A stretch of DNA of 64,000 nucleotides, from assembly GCA_002049455.2 (NCBI GenBank), contig KV918776.1, positions 1 to 64,000 on the forward strand. Direction: 5' to 3'. Made by a program: the position numbers and the translations under genes. A model generated the notes under the pieces. That model ran no database searches, had not been told where the DNA came from, and worked only from the letters and a program-made list of their open reading frames with translations. Shown in pieces: positions 30,300 to 41,390 of this stretch. The stretch comes from Porphyra umbilicalis. Lineage: Eukaryota > Rhodophyta > Bangiophyceae > Bangiales > Bangiaceae. Position 1 is the stretch's first letter. Every line of letters begins with the position of its first letter.

Positions 30300-32460
30300 T
30301 TTTCAACGATATTCATTGGATAAGAGCCATTTCCATATTGTTCTTCTCGTGCAGCTGTGTTTTTCCAGCAGTATGATTGGTTGGCGGTGGCCTGGTCCCA
30401 CAGGAATCCCCCGGGGTCTCTTGGGGGGGGTACGGGAGAGGCTCCAACCACCGCCGCCACCGGCCGCAAAAGGCACAAAAGGCGGCCGGCGCTCATCCCC
30501 CGCCACCGCCGCCCGCACGTTGGCCCCAGCTTCGAGAGTGGCCATGGCGGTGGCGGCTGTGTTGGTGATGGCTGTGGCTTTGGCGGGGGCGGCGGCAGCC
30601 GGGGCTAGGGGGGGGGGGCGGGGGCGGCGGGGCGAAGGCAGTGTCGGCCGCTGTTGGCCGCGGTCACGCCGGGGGGCGGCAGGGCGGCGGGGCGGCGGAG
30701 GACGGGCACCAACGGGGGTGGCGGCGGCGCCCGGCAATCACCCTCTGCCGGCCGCCTGGGCGCTCTTCCCGTGCCGCCCCTGTCCCCCGACGTCCCTCCC
30801 CAGGCGGGCGCCCCCGAAGCGCTCATTGCGTTGCCCTCCAACTTGGCAAGCCACTGACTGTCGGGGCTGGCCACGGCGCCGCTGTCGCCGCCCCCACCCC
30901 CGCCGCGCCCGTCGCCGTCGCCGTCGCCGCCGCTGCCGCCACTGCCGACTGGTGCGGCGTGCCACCCCGCCGGCGGCGGCGCTGAATGCAGCTTCCGCGG
31001 CCTCCCCGTGCTCCCTTACACCGCGAGGGCGGCCACGGCGCCGGCGGCGGTCGCGCCGACCCGCGACGGGTGGCGGCGGCCGGCGCGAGCAGAGGCGCCC
31101 CCCCCGCCTCCCGCGGCGGCTCGCAGATGGCACGCGCCGCCCACCACCGCCGCCGCAGCGGGCGGCGGCGGTAGCGGGGGGACGCCGTCGGGCGAGCGCC
31201 ACCGGCACCCGCCCCACCTGCGCTTGCCGGCGTCTGCGGCGCCCGCCGCCGCGGTGGGCGACGCAGCCTTTCCGCCGCGCTGCCGCGGCAGCGCCTACGC
31301 TAGGCCGCGGCCGCGCGCGGGGCGGCCGCGCGTCGACGCGGCAGCCGCCGACCTCCGGTGGGAGCGGCGGCGGCCGTCGCGGTCGCCCCGCCGGCTGCCG
31401 CCGTCGGTGCCGCCCGCCGACGCGCCCGCGGCGGCAGACGCGGCAGAGTCCCCGCCGGCCGGCGTGGGCGCGGCGGCGCCCGCGGCCGACGCGCCCGCCG
31501 CGCCGCCGCCGCCGCCGAAGGCCACCGCGGCGTCGCCCGAAGGGTCGGCGGCGCTGGCGGGGAGGCGGGCTGCACCGGCGGCGGGCGCAGGCCGGCCCGC
31601 GGCGCCGTTGCCCGCGTCGCCGCCGCTGTGTCTGCGGCTGCCCGTGGCCAAGGCGCCGCCGACGGCGGCGCAGGCGGGTGCCGACGGACACGCGGCGGCG
31701 GGGCTTGCGCTGGCGGGCGGCGGCGGCGGCGGCGTTGGCGCGGCGGCCGACGGTGGCGGCGCGGCGGCAGACGGCGGCGGCGCGGCGGCGGCCGACGGCG
31801 GCGCCGACGTGGCGGCGGCCGGTGACCCGTCTTGCCCCCACGCGGTGGCGGATGCCCCCTCCTTCTCTTGTGCGGCCGGCGGTCTGCCGGCCGACGCACT
31901 GCGGAACGCCTGAGACGGGTGGGCGATGGCGGCAACAGCCAACCACAACATCGCCGCGGGCGCCGCCGCCGCGGGTGCTGACGGCCCCGCCGCCGCCTCC
32001 CCCGCGATGTCTAGGCGCTCGTCGCCTACGTGCACGCCGCCGGGGGGGGGGACGCGGTGCTCGCCGTGTACGCCGCATTTTTGGCCCACCGCTATGGCGC
32101 GGGAGCTGCGCAGCTGGGGGGGGGCCTCGACGTGCGCGCGCTGCTGCGGGGGCGCCGCGCCTACGCAGCGGCGCGGTCGGCGGCGGATGAAGGGGGGGGG
32201 GGACCCCCGCCGGGTGTAGCGGCCCGCCGACGCGGCGAGCCGCGGGGGGGGGCGGGGGGGCGGCCGCCACTGCGGCCGTGGCGGCAGCGGCGTTGCGTGA
32301 TCGACAATGTCATTTGACAAATATGATTGGTCGCGTGTAAGTCATTGATTAGCACTAAAATGGATTAACAAATCTGCATCAGCTAAATAGTACTGAAACA
32401 TATGCCCGAAATCAGTGGCAAATATGTTCTGCAGATTATGCCTGAAACCGGACAAAACTG
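30300..32460 (+). repeat. Repeat D1: GC-rich cargo between AT-rich ends
   Basis: About 2.1 kb. The 5' end (30318-30400) is AT-rich with TATTGTTCTTCTCG and TATGATTGGTTGGCG. The interior (30430-32290) is extremely GC-rich. The 3' end (32300-32455) is AT-rich with TGACAAATATGATTGGTCGC and TAGTACTGAAACATATG. Its interior matches the D2/D3 copy, and both ends match D4, whose interior differs. Frames open on all strands are mostly compositional. However, one plus-strand peptide (for example ARRWHAPPTT, PHLRLPA, VGDAAFPPR, then YAAFLAHRYGAGAAQL in another stretch) is recognisable in D2/D3, hinting at ancient coding. The class is unknown. Confidence 0.6.
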
Positions 32461-33379
32461 TGAGCTATCCGTTTGCTTGGGCTTTTCCTTGGATCCACCG
32501 TATGACTCTCTTTGTATCCCCCGTTGGCGACTTATTGGCGACGCAGCTCGCGCCCGTGTCGCCTCGAATTTACGAAGAAGTAACCCGAAAAAGCGAGTGG
32601 GCAGAACCGCTGACGGTGGTGTCCCTTAGCGACTCGATCGCCCAGTGAGCCCACGACCACCCCGAGGTTCCGCCCCGTCACTTGAATGAGTTGCTCAAGT
32701 TGGTCGATCGGCGCAGCGTCCGCGCGGTTCTCCTTCGCGAGGTCGGCGTGGCCGCCTGTGGGGCAAACCGTCGTCAGCAGCATCACACCGATCGCGACGT
32801 CTACCACGAGGAGCCGCCGGCGCAGCGCCCCCGTAGTCCGCCCGGTCCCAAGTAAGGCGGGCCTTCGTCGGGCCGCCGTTGAACCAGGGCGAGGGGGGGA
32901 TAGCAATGGCAGGGTGGGGGGCGGTGCCCTCGGAAGGCGTAGTCGTAGCGCGTAGTAGTGTAGGGGGTCTCGTGGTGTCAACGGTGCCGTACTGCGCGTC
33001 AGCGACCAATAAACCCCACGCAGTCATTTGCATATCACCCTTGGGAACGCTCCTTGTTCGTCAGGCCCCATTTCGATCGCCCCTTGTGGTACGCCGTCCG
33101 ACAGGCCCACACCGGTCAGCCATCGCGTACCACCGCCATCCCTGGAGCCCGTCCATGTGATCCGATCGACTTGGTTCGCCCCCGGGTCGCGGGGAAGGCG
33201 GCCATCCCGCCACGCGGTAGGGACGATCGCCACCACGGCCACGTAGCTTCGACTGGGCCACGTGTCGAAATCGAAAATCGGCCACGATTCGAAACTTGAA
33301 GACAATGTGTCCCGCGTGGGAATTGTCTTAAGCGAGGATTTCGACGACTGGCCCGGCTTTTTCGACTCGTAGGTACACA
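32461..33379. other. Spacer, possible remains of the Gypsy-B 3' end
   Basis: No recognised gene. The 3' LTR of Gypsy-B would be expected here, but I cannot find a second copy to define it. AT/GC mixed sequence, with a short inverted motif GACAATGTGTCCCGCGTGGG near 33300-33320. Confidence 0.35.
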
Positions 33380-34600
33380 CGCTGCATATACTGGTGCACC
33401 TTGCGTAGGTCGAACCGACTGGCCAACACGAGTGTGTCCTCCTCGGGGTGGTACCCTCACCAGCGGGACCACAGTCGTAGCGTACCATCGTCAGCGACCT
33501 CATGGCCCACGAAGGCCGCCCAGACGAGCTGCTTGCCCGTGTGTTGCTCCCCCTCAGAGAACACGATGTCTTGGGGTACCCCGAGGTTCTGCAGGAGCGT
33601 CTGGGGGTCCCCCGGTGGGCCCGGCGCCGCCGTCACGTGGTCGCTGCTCACCGTCTCCGAGTACCCACTGATGTCCAACGAGAACGTGCCTTCTCCGCGG
33701 GACAACACCTTCTGCGGTCCGGCCGCGCGGGTCCCGAGCTTGTACTTGGTCCGCGTGGGACCATCGACGAACACTCAGTCCCCCGCGTGGACGTCCTTGT
33801 TGACTTGCCGCACGCGGGCGTCGTAGTTCCTCTTGTACTGTTACTGAGCCAGCGTGAGGGACCGCCGTACCTTGTGGATCAGGTTACGAAACCGCGCCCA
33901 GATGACCTCGCGGATGGCGCGTGGGCTGCTGCCCGTCTCCTCGGGTATCGGGAAGCGTATCATCCGCTCCACAGAGATAGTCCGTACCCGCTCGGATGTG
34001 ACAAATTCGAGGGGCGCCGCCCCGGTGCTCTGCTGCGGCCGACTGTTGCAGGCCAGCGTCAGCATCGACTCGCGCTCATCCCATCGGTCTTGGTGGTCCT
34101 CGACGAACGTCCGCAGCTGCTTCACGATGGTCCGGTTGTACCGTTCCACTTGTCCGTTCATCTGCGTGTGGTACGTCGTGGAGTGTCGGTTGGAGATCCC
34201 GAGGAGCGAGCAAATCACTTGAAATAACGTGCACCGGAACTGAGAACCATTGTCCGATAACACCGTCGCCGGGGGTCTGAACGCCGCCACCCAGTTGTCC
34301 AAAACGGCTGCCCGTTTGGTCTCCGCGTCGATCCGCTGGACGGGGATGGCCCGCGTCATCTTGGTGAAGCGATCCACGATGACCAACAGGTGTTTGTTTC
34401 CCGCCGCCGTCCGGGGGAGGGGGCCGAGCAGGTCCATAAACAGATCCGTTAGCGGTTCCGTCGGGGGTTAGGTCTTTAGGTTGTTCGTCTTGCGTCTCTT
34501 GCCGACGCTGTTCCTCGCGCACTGCGTGCAGTTGGCCACGAAGGCGTAGACGTCCACCACCACAGACTCCAAGTAAAACCACCGTAGCATCGACGTGTAC
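33380..34600 (-). pseudogene. Gypsy-B integrase and C-terminal domain
   Basis: Minus-strand integrase core with MDLLGPLPRTAAGNKHLLVI, VDRFTKMTRAIPV, VLSDNGSQFRCTLF and MNGQVERYNRTIV, followed by LTLACNSRPQQSTGAAPLEF (about 33850-34440). Downstream (33400-33780) are FVDGPTRTKYKLGTRAAGPQ and RGEGTFSLD, a GPY-type module, then FVGHEVADDGTLRLWSRW, which resembles a degenerate chromodomain strand pair. Confidence 0.8.
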
Positions 34601-34859
34601 ATCTTATTTGACCCCGGGTGACCTGCTTGCGGAGGTTAGTGCTTCCGCATCATCACCCCGTCGCCATGTGGGTCAACACGTAGACTTGCACGGCCCCGTC
34701 CAACGGCGCCGTGCGCACCAACAGGCCGTTCGGGTCCTCGCGGGACCGAGACTTGTCGTTGCCATCCATTGCCGCGCGGACCTCCTTGCACCACCCGTCC
34801 TCCGCCTGCCCCTCGAGGAGCTCGGCGAGCGTCAGGAGGGCTAGGAGTCCCCCCTTGGT

Positions 34860-36350
34860 CTCCGGTTGTTACTGCAACGCGGCCGACGAGTTGCGCAAAG
34901 CCAGACAGGGTACCGCGTCGGGTATCGCCCCCTCGGCTCCCTCTGGCGTTGAGATGCGCGACATCGTGTCCGCCGCATGGTGTGACGCCCCTGGCCGCGT
35001 CTGCACCACGTAGTCAAACTCCGCCAAAAGCAACCGCCACCGCTTCAGCCTCCCGTGGGCCCCGTCCATCTGCAGCATCCACTTGAGCGCCGCGTGGTCC
35101 GTGTGTACCGTGAGGCGAGTCCCTTCGACGTAGCGGCGGAGAAGGAGAGACGCCCACACCACCGCGGGGCACTCTCGCTCCGTCGTGCTGTAATTTCGCT
35201 CCGCCGCGTTGAGGGAGCGGCTCCAATTGCCCATGAGCCGCGTGGATTGGTCGGCTTGCTCTTGCAGAAGGACCGCGCCGACCTGTCTCGCACTTGCGTC
35301 CGTGTCCACCGTGTAGGTCCCTTGGCGCCGCGGTAGGGCGAGAATTGGGGCCTTCGTGGGTCGCCTCTTGTGCTCCTCGAATGTCCCCAAGGCCTCTTCG
35401 GACAACGTCCCCCACCGGTCCGGCCTCTTTGAATTCGTCATCGCGGCCAACGGCCGCGCCACTTCGGCGTAGTCCTTGACGAACCTCCGATAGACGTTAC
35501 ACATCCCGAGGAAGATACGTAGGTCCTTTTTTCTTCAAGGGGGAGGCGCCTTCTTGAGTGCGAAGATGTTCTTGTATTGTACCTTCAACTCCCCCCAGCC
35601 CACGATATGGCACAAATACTGCGCTTCCTCTTTGGACAAGTGGAACTTCTTGGCCTTCAGGGAGACAGCCGCGCCGCGCAGCGCCGTGAAGACCTCCCGG
35701 AATTGTGTCACGTGTTCCCCCGCCGAGTGCTAGAAGACGATGATGTCGTCAAGGTACACGAGGCAGCTCTTCCACTTGAGTCCCCCGACGACCATGTCGA
35801 TGGCCCGTTGGAAGGTCGCCGGGGCATTGGACATACCGAAAAGAAGGCGGATGTAACGATAGGCCCCCTCGGGGCAAACGAAGGTCGTCTTGTCCTGGTC
35901 CTCGTCCGCCACGGCGATCTGCTAATACCCCAAGTTGCAGTCAAGCGTTGAAAACACCTTGGCGTCCCCGAGGCAGTCAATACAATCGTTCATACGTGGC
36001 AACAAGTACACGTCCCGCACCGTCACCTCATTCAGTTGGCGGCGATCCACGCAGAACCGCATCGTCCCGTCGGTTTTCGGGACCAGGACGTCAGGAAAGG
36101 CCCACTCGGCACTCGAGGGCTCGATAACCCCGAGGTCCCGTTGCCGTCGCACCTCCTCGCGATGATGACCCTCGAAGCATGGCTTGCCCGATAGGGTTGG
36201 GCCCGCCGTCGCCGTGCCCCGGAGGTCACCTCGACTCGGTGCGGGGTGACGTCGACCTTGCCGAGCTGCCCCGCTCACAGCGCCTTGTCTTCCTCGAGGA
36301 GGTCGTCCACGGCACCGCGGAGCGTACCGGGGACACCGTTCCACTGGACC
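34860..36350 (-). pseudogene. Gypsy-B reverse transcriptase and RNase H
   Basis: Minus strand. RT is at about 35560-36200 with DVLVPKTDGTMRFCVDRRQL, MNDCIDCLGDAKVFSTLDC, YRYIRLLFGMSNAPATFQRA and the catalytic LVYLDDIIVF. RNase H is at about 34990-35480 with MCNVYRRFVKDYAEVARPLA, TVDTDASARQVGAVLLQE, ERNYSTTEREC, HTDHAALKWML and HHAADTMSR. The order and motifs are those of Ty3/Gypsy. The fossil is broken several times. Confidence 0.85.
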
Positions 36351-37160
36351 TCCGGCTTAGGACACGTCTTGTCCGGCAGGTGACGCGGAGGTTGTCCCTT
36401 GTCGATCCCCTCCTCGGCTTGCCGGCCCCCCTCAACCTCCTGATCGGGCTTGTCACGGGGGTCCGCCCAAATCGTGAGGACCGGCCCCGGATCCTCCTCC
36501 TCCTTGACGACCTGCAGCGGTCCATTGTAGGCCGTCGCGGTTCCGATAACGTACTCCTTAGTTAGGTGCACCGTCACATCCCCGATGTTCGTCAGGTAGA
36601 GGAACCGCGGGGTGTTGGGGGAGAACTCCGCGACGGCATTGTGCAACAGTACCTTCCGTCGGCTCATTTTGACGGGGCGTTCCCGTACCAGGTGGACCCC
36701 ATTGACGCTGCAGCACACTTGGACCGCCTGGATGCACCGCGGGCCAACGGTTACCCATTGCGGAAGCCAGATAGCCCGAGGTTGGGCCTTCGGCTTGTTT
36801 CCTCGGCGTGGGGGCTCGGGCCGCGTGTTCTCCGACCAGCTCGGCATCGCCACCGCGGACGTGCCGTCTTCCCACTTGATCGTCTGTGTATTGGGGGAGA
36901 TGGTGTCCACTGAGTTGCGCTGGAAGTCCCATCCGATGATGAGCGGTACCGACAGTTCCTTGACTACAAGGAACTCATACTTCATGGCAGCCCGCCCGAT
37001 GTAGAAAGTCAGCGGCACCTCCGCGTTCACCTTGAGCAGCTGCCCCAAGGCGTCACTCACTTGGGTCCGGGGCGGCGCCCGCGATGCATACTCGGTCCAC
37101 CCCTCGGGCAGCATATCCGCGCGGATCACGCTTGGCCCGGCGTCAGTGTCGACCACAGCC
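36351..37160 (-). pseudogene. Gypsy-B protease region
   Basis: Minus-strand peptide starting with the aspartic-protease motif VDTDAGPSVIRADMLPEGW (about 37100-37156). It runs through LTFYIGRAAMKYEFLVVKEL and PLIIGWDFQRNSVDTISP, which resemble the retropepsin strands and the second signature. It continues into the region before RT with RFLYLTNIGDVTVHLTKEYV. Confidence 0.75.
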
Positions 37161-37916
37161 CTCGTGGGGAAGGGGGTTTGCTACGGCGCCAACTGGTACG
37201 ACGCGCAAATCTCAAAAATTTCTTTCCGAAGCAGCAACAGCGTCCCCTTGAGCCGCAGGCGGTACCGCCCACGATGGCAGGGGCATCGGGTCGGGACAGG
37301 CCACCTAGCGGTTACCCCTGGGGAGGCAAACGTGACGTGACGGAGGGCGACCGGGGAGGTGAAGCGGACAGGGGGGATTGAGCGAAATGGGGGCGCTACC
37401 CCCCCGAGGCGTTTCCCGCCCCGCGGCGCCACTTTTCCGGGGTTGTCACGTGCAAGTTGTCCCTTTTTTCCGTCTTCGTTGAATCCGCGCCGCCCAGCAG
37501 GTCGTCCCACACTAGAGCCACGACGGGGGTGCGATCCGAGGCGGATCCCGCCCCCGCGTTACTCTGTCGAATGGAGGTGCTCCGCACGGCTTTCACGAGG
37601 TCCCGCTGTTTGTCCGTCAGAATCTAGCAATCAGGGACCCGTTGTCCGCCTGTCCAACACGTATAGCACAACGGGGGACCGGTCGGGGTCTCCCGCCGAG
37701 CGTAGAGCGCTCTTCCGGCCGTACATAGCCCCGGAACCCCCGACGGCAGCACCGCGACCGTGTCGTGGGTCGCCGTGTCGTCGGCCTCCCACGGGGTGTG
37801 GAGCTGGTTGACCGAAGGGCCTTGGGGCCCCGACGACGTCTGTTCCTGCCGCGATGGTCCCCCACGTGACCCCCGGCTAGTGAACGCCATGACGTCCTTG
37901 GCGGCCCGGTACTTTC
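37161..37916 (-). pseudogene. Gypsy-B gag end
   Basis: A zinc knuckle, CYTCWTGGQRVPDC, lies at about 37630-37690 on the minus strand, followed downstream by LTDKQRDLVKAVRS. Upstream of the knuckle (37690-37900) is a low-complexity tail. The right edge at about 37916 is where Gypsy-C homology begins. It is broken. Confidence 0.65.
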
Positions 37917-38099
37917 GGGCTGGCAACAACAGCCTGCGTGGGGCGGGCGCCCGGAGCTGTACCCCGTTCGTACGGAATCGAGGCGCGGGGGCGGCACCCT
38001 GGCGCCGGGCACCCCTGTGCCTTCGCGGGCGGGTACCGTCTTCCCGCACTCTGACCGCCCCCCGCGTTTTCCCCGTGGCGGGGCCCCTCCACCGCGCGG

Positions 38100-39800
38100 T
38101 GGCGCATGGGGCGGCGCGCCCGAGACGGGGGCCCCGCCCCGGCGGCGGGGGGCTTCCTCGTTCTGTGGCCACCTGGGACACTGGGTGTGGGAGTGCCCCG
38201 CCCAGTCAGCCGAGATGCGTGCCCACGGAAGCGCGCTGCGCGAGGCCGTCGCGGCACACCGAAACAGGCGGGGACCCACACCGCCAGCACCCTTGCCTTT
38301 GGGCGCGGGACCGCCCGTCGCGCCCGTGCCGCCGGCCGTGACCACCAATGCGTCCGGCCCGCCGGGCACGGTCGCGCTCGTCCACGCCGTAGAAACGGAT
38401 GATCTGGCGTACCCGGACGCTGCAAGCAAAGAGGGGGAGAGCTCCTTCGAGGAGTGGGCCGCGGGCGCCGCCGACGCAGACCACGGAGACGGCCGCCCTC
38501 GCCACGCCCAGGAAAACGAGTAAGGGGCAGACCCCTGAGTGGGCCTCTTACGGACGTCTTCCGTCTCAAGGCACAACGGCACTGCTACATCACGGCGACC
38601 CGCCTGCGCCAGGTCCGCAAGAGGAGGGCAGCAGCAAGATTCCCGCCAGCGCCCGCCTTCTGCCCCCGCATCCTAGCGCGGCCCGGCAAAGGCAGCAGTG
38701 CCGCGGCGGAAGTGCCGGACCGCGCCACCGTCTTGGCGGCGCCGGAGGCCACCAAGACTGTCCCCCCGCCTGCTCCGTTCGCCGCATCGGAACTGGCCCT
38801 TGGCCACTCCGACCCCCGACCCTGGGGTGGTGGGGATGGCATCCCGGCGGACACGCTCGCCAGTGGGGCGCGCACCGGGCAGGGGCTCCGGCCACGGCTC
38901 GGTGGGCGCACCCGGCGCGAGCGTACCCGCTCTCGCCGCCACGCCGCCGCCATCGCGGACAACGCGGGATCGCCAGACACCCCGTCGGGTGCGGGGAAGT
39001 TCTGCTTTTCAGCCTTCACAACTACCGCATCGTGGCCTCGCTTGGCCTGGACAAACAGTCCCCCGTCGCGTTCGGCTTCGTCGTGGGCACGGGGGCGGGC
39101 CCCAACCTGGTCCGCCGGAACGCCCTCGCCCTTGACTGGCTCCGCCAGGTGGCCACCTCCAAGGAGGAACAGCATGTACGCCTTCGGGGCGCCAATAACG
39201 CGCGGTTGCGCACTAGCGGTACCGTCACGCCGTGACTCCAGACGGGCGTCCGGATCGTCCCTGTGCCCTTCCTCGTCGTCGACGACCTGTCGGTCCCAGT
39301 TATCCTGGGCTGAACGTTCATCGACGACAACGCCCACGCCATCCTGCCTCAGGCCCGGTCCATCCGTTAGACGGACGGGTCCGTTACGTCGATCCTGCGG
39401 GGACCATTGGACGATGGCGGCCGCTCGATAATCGTCTCCCGCGTTCTCCGCTCGACACACAGGACGAGGCTCCCGCGGTCGGCGGCCACAATCGTCTGGG
39501 TGCAAACAATGTGGGGGGGCCTGAGCAGGGTGTTTGGCGCCTCGCGCCTGTTCACGATACATGGTGTCACCATCGCTAACGGCATGCACGACATCGTGCC
39601 GGGGCTATCCTTCCCGGTCATCGTGACCAATTTCGGCGCTCGTGAGGTCATCCTCCGGCACAGGGCCAACGACGGCTACGTCGAGCTTCTTACGACGGGC
39701 GTCGTGCAGGTTCCCCACGGGGCACCTCACGAGACGCTGCCCGCCCCAGCTTTCACGACGGCACCGGCCGCCGAGGGCGTGGTGGGGGCGGTGTAGGGCG
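38100..39800 (+). pseudogene. Gypsy-C gag knuckle and protease
   Basis: Plus strand. The zinc-knuckle-like SSFCGHLGHWVWECP is at about 38150-38210. A Pro/Ala-rich stretch follows. The protease at about 39060-39340 has TGAGPNLVRRNALALDW and, further on, VPFLVVDDLS-type and VILG strands, with ITRGCAL-type sequence between. The part before RT (39500-39800) encodes SRVFGASRLFTIHGVTIANG and LSFPVIVTNFGAREVILRH, matching the same segment of Gypsy-A. Confidence 0.75.
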
Positions 39801-39929
39801 CCCAGTACGACCTTACACCGGGGCGAGGCCCAGAAACGACGGCGCCAGCGGACAGGGGGCCCGCGACGCCAGCGCGAACCCGAGATCCGGGCCAAGACGA
39901 CGCCTTCCCAGCCGCAGGGGCACCCGGAC

Positions 39930-41390
39930 CCCAACCCCCAGTGGAGGACGTGGAAGTACCGGACGCCGATTCGGCGCTGCACACCCGGATCCGCCGCATG
40001 CTGGACCAGCACAAAGCAATGTGGACGGGCCAGGTGCTAAGCGTCCTCAAGGCCACCAAACACCGCATCAACCTGAACGCCGGCGCCCGGCCCGTCCGCT
40101 TCGCGCCGCGTCGCGCGGGCCATGCGGCTCGTGCGGCCAAAACGGCCGAGGTCAAGCGGCAGCTGGAGGCGGACGTCATCGAACCGACGTCGTCGGAACG
40201 GGGCTTTCCGGTCGTGCTCGTCCCAAAGAAGGATGGCACCCTCCGCTCCTGCGTCGATTTTCGACTGATGAGCGTCGTGAACATGAAATACTCGTACTGC
40301 CTGCCCCGAATGGGCGAGTGCATGGACAGCCTCGGCGAGGCAACCATCTTCTTGACGCTGGATTGCAATGCCGGCTACTGGCAGGTTGCCATCGAACATG
40401 AAGACCGTGAGAAGACGGCTTTCGTGTGCCAGGAGGGCGCCTACCAGTAACAACGGATGCCATTCGGCTGAACGAACGCGCCCGCGACATTCCAGCAGGC
40501 GCTGGACATCATCCTCACCGGGGTGAAGTGGCAAAGCTGTCTCATCTTCCTCGACGATGGCATCGTGTATTCCAAGACGGTGGAGGAGAATGTCGGCCAT
40601 TTCGATCGCGACTTACGCCTGCTGCACGACGAGAGAGTGACACATCGGCTGCCCAACTGCCGGTTCTTTCGTAGGACCGTGGAGTATCTCGGGCACGAGA
40701 TCAAGCCGGGCCGGCTCGGCGTGATGCACGCACACACGCGTGCAGTGCGCGCGGCGCACTTACCCGCGGTCCGCACGCAAGTCAGGAGCTTCGTGGGGAT
40801 GTGCAACGTCTTTCGCCGGTTCGTGCCGAACTTCGCCCGGATGGCTGCGCCATTGACGGACCTCATCGGGTCCACGGCCCCTGTCCTAGTGCCACCCGCC
40901 ACGCCACTGCAGCAGCAGGCGTTCGACCGGCTCAAGGTGGCGCTCAAGACCCCACTCATCCTCGCCCTCCCGTGGCGCGGGCGGAAGTACATCCTGGACG
41001 TGAATACCTGCGGGATGCAAGTGGGCGCCGCCCTGCTCCATAAGCAAGACGACGGGAAGCTCCAGCCGGTCGCATACATCAGCCGGCGGTTGGCGACAAA
41101 CGAACTCCCCTACGGCGTCACGGAGAAAGACTGCCTGGCGTTCGTCTGGGCGTCGCTCAAGCTTTGCCCCTACCTTGAGGGTGACCGCTTTCTCGTGTGC
41201 ATGGACCACGACTGCCTCCGGTGGATCCTGAACATCGAGGGCTCGGGGAACCCCCGCTTGGCAGGCTGGCGCTTACGCCTGAGCAAGATGGAGCTCGACG
41301 AGGCCTACAAGCCGAGGATGACGCACTACATGGCGGATACCATCTCTCGCCTGAAGTCCGGGGGAACCGACGAGACGGCGTTTGACGACG
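39930..41390 (+). pseudogene. Gypsy-C reverse transcriptase and RNase H
   Basis: Plus strand. RT runs from about 40100 to 40890 with VKRQLEADVIEPTSSE, PVVLVPKKDGTLRSCVDF, LTLDCNAGYWQVAI, CLIFLDDGIVYSKT and YLGHEIKPGRLGV. RNase H is at about 40980-41360 with YILDVNTCGMQVGAALL, AYISRRLATNELPYGVTEKD, CMDHDCLRWILN and THYMADTISRL. It matches Gypsy-A across its length. It is broken a few times. Confidence 0.87.

Larger units (their letters stand above)
33380..37916 (-). mobile_element. Gypsy-B: Ty3/Gypsy remnant of a second family
   Basis: A minus-strand Gypsy with a gag zinc knuckle (about 37630-37690), protease, RT, RNase H, integrase and a C-terminal domain. It lacks a recognisable 5' LTR: its gag runs into Gypsy-C at about 37916, so the two are joined head to head. 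It differs clearly in sequence from Gypsy-A and Gypsy-C and carries no ORF X. There are many breaks, perhaps eight or more, and it looks old. Confidence 0.85.

Noticed and set aside
30430-32290. A 669-codon plus-strand gene and a 510-codon minus-strand gene in D1
   Set aside because: They are mutually overlapping, composed of Arg/Pro/Ala/Gly, and the minus frame is simply the complement of GCC/GGC-type triplets. Only short conserved peptide traces are retained as a finding.
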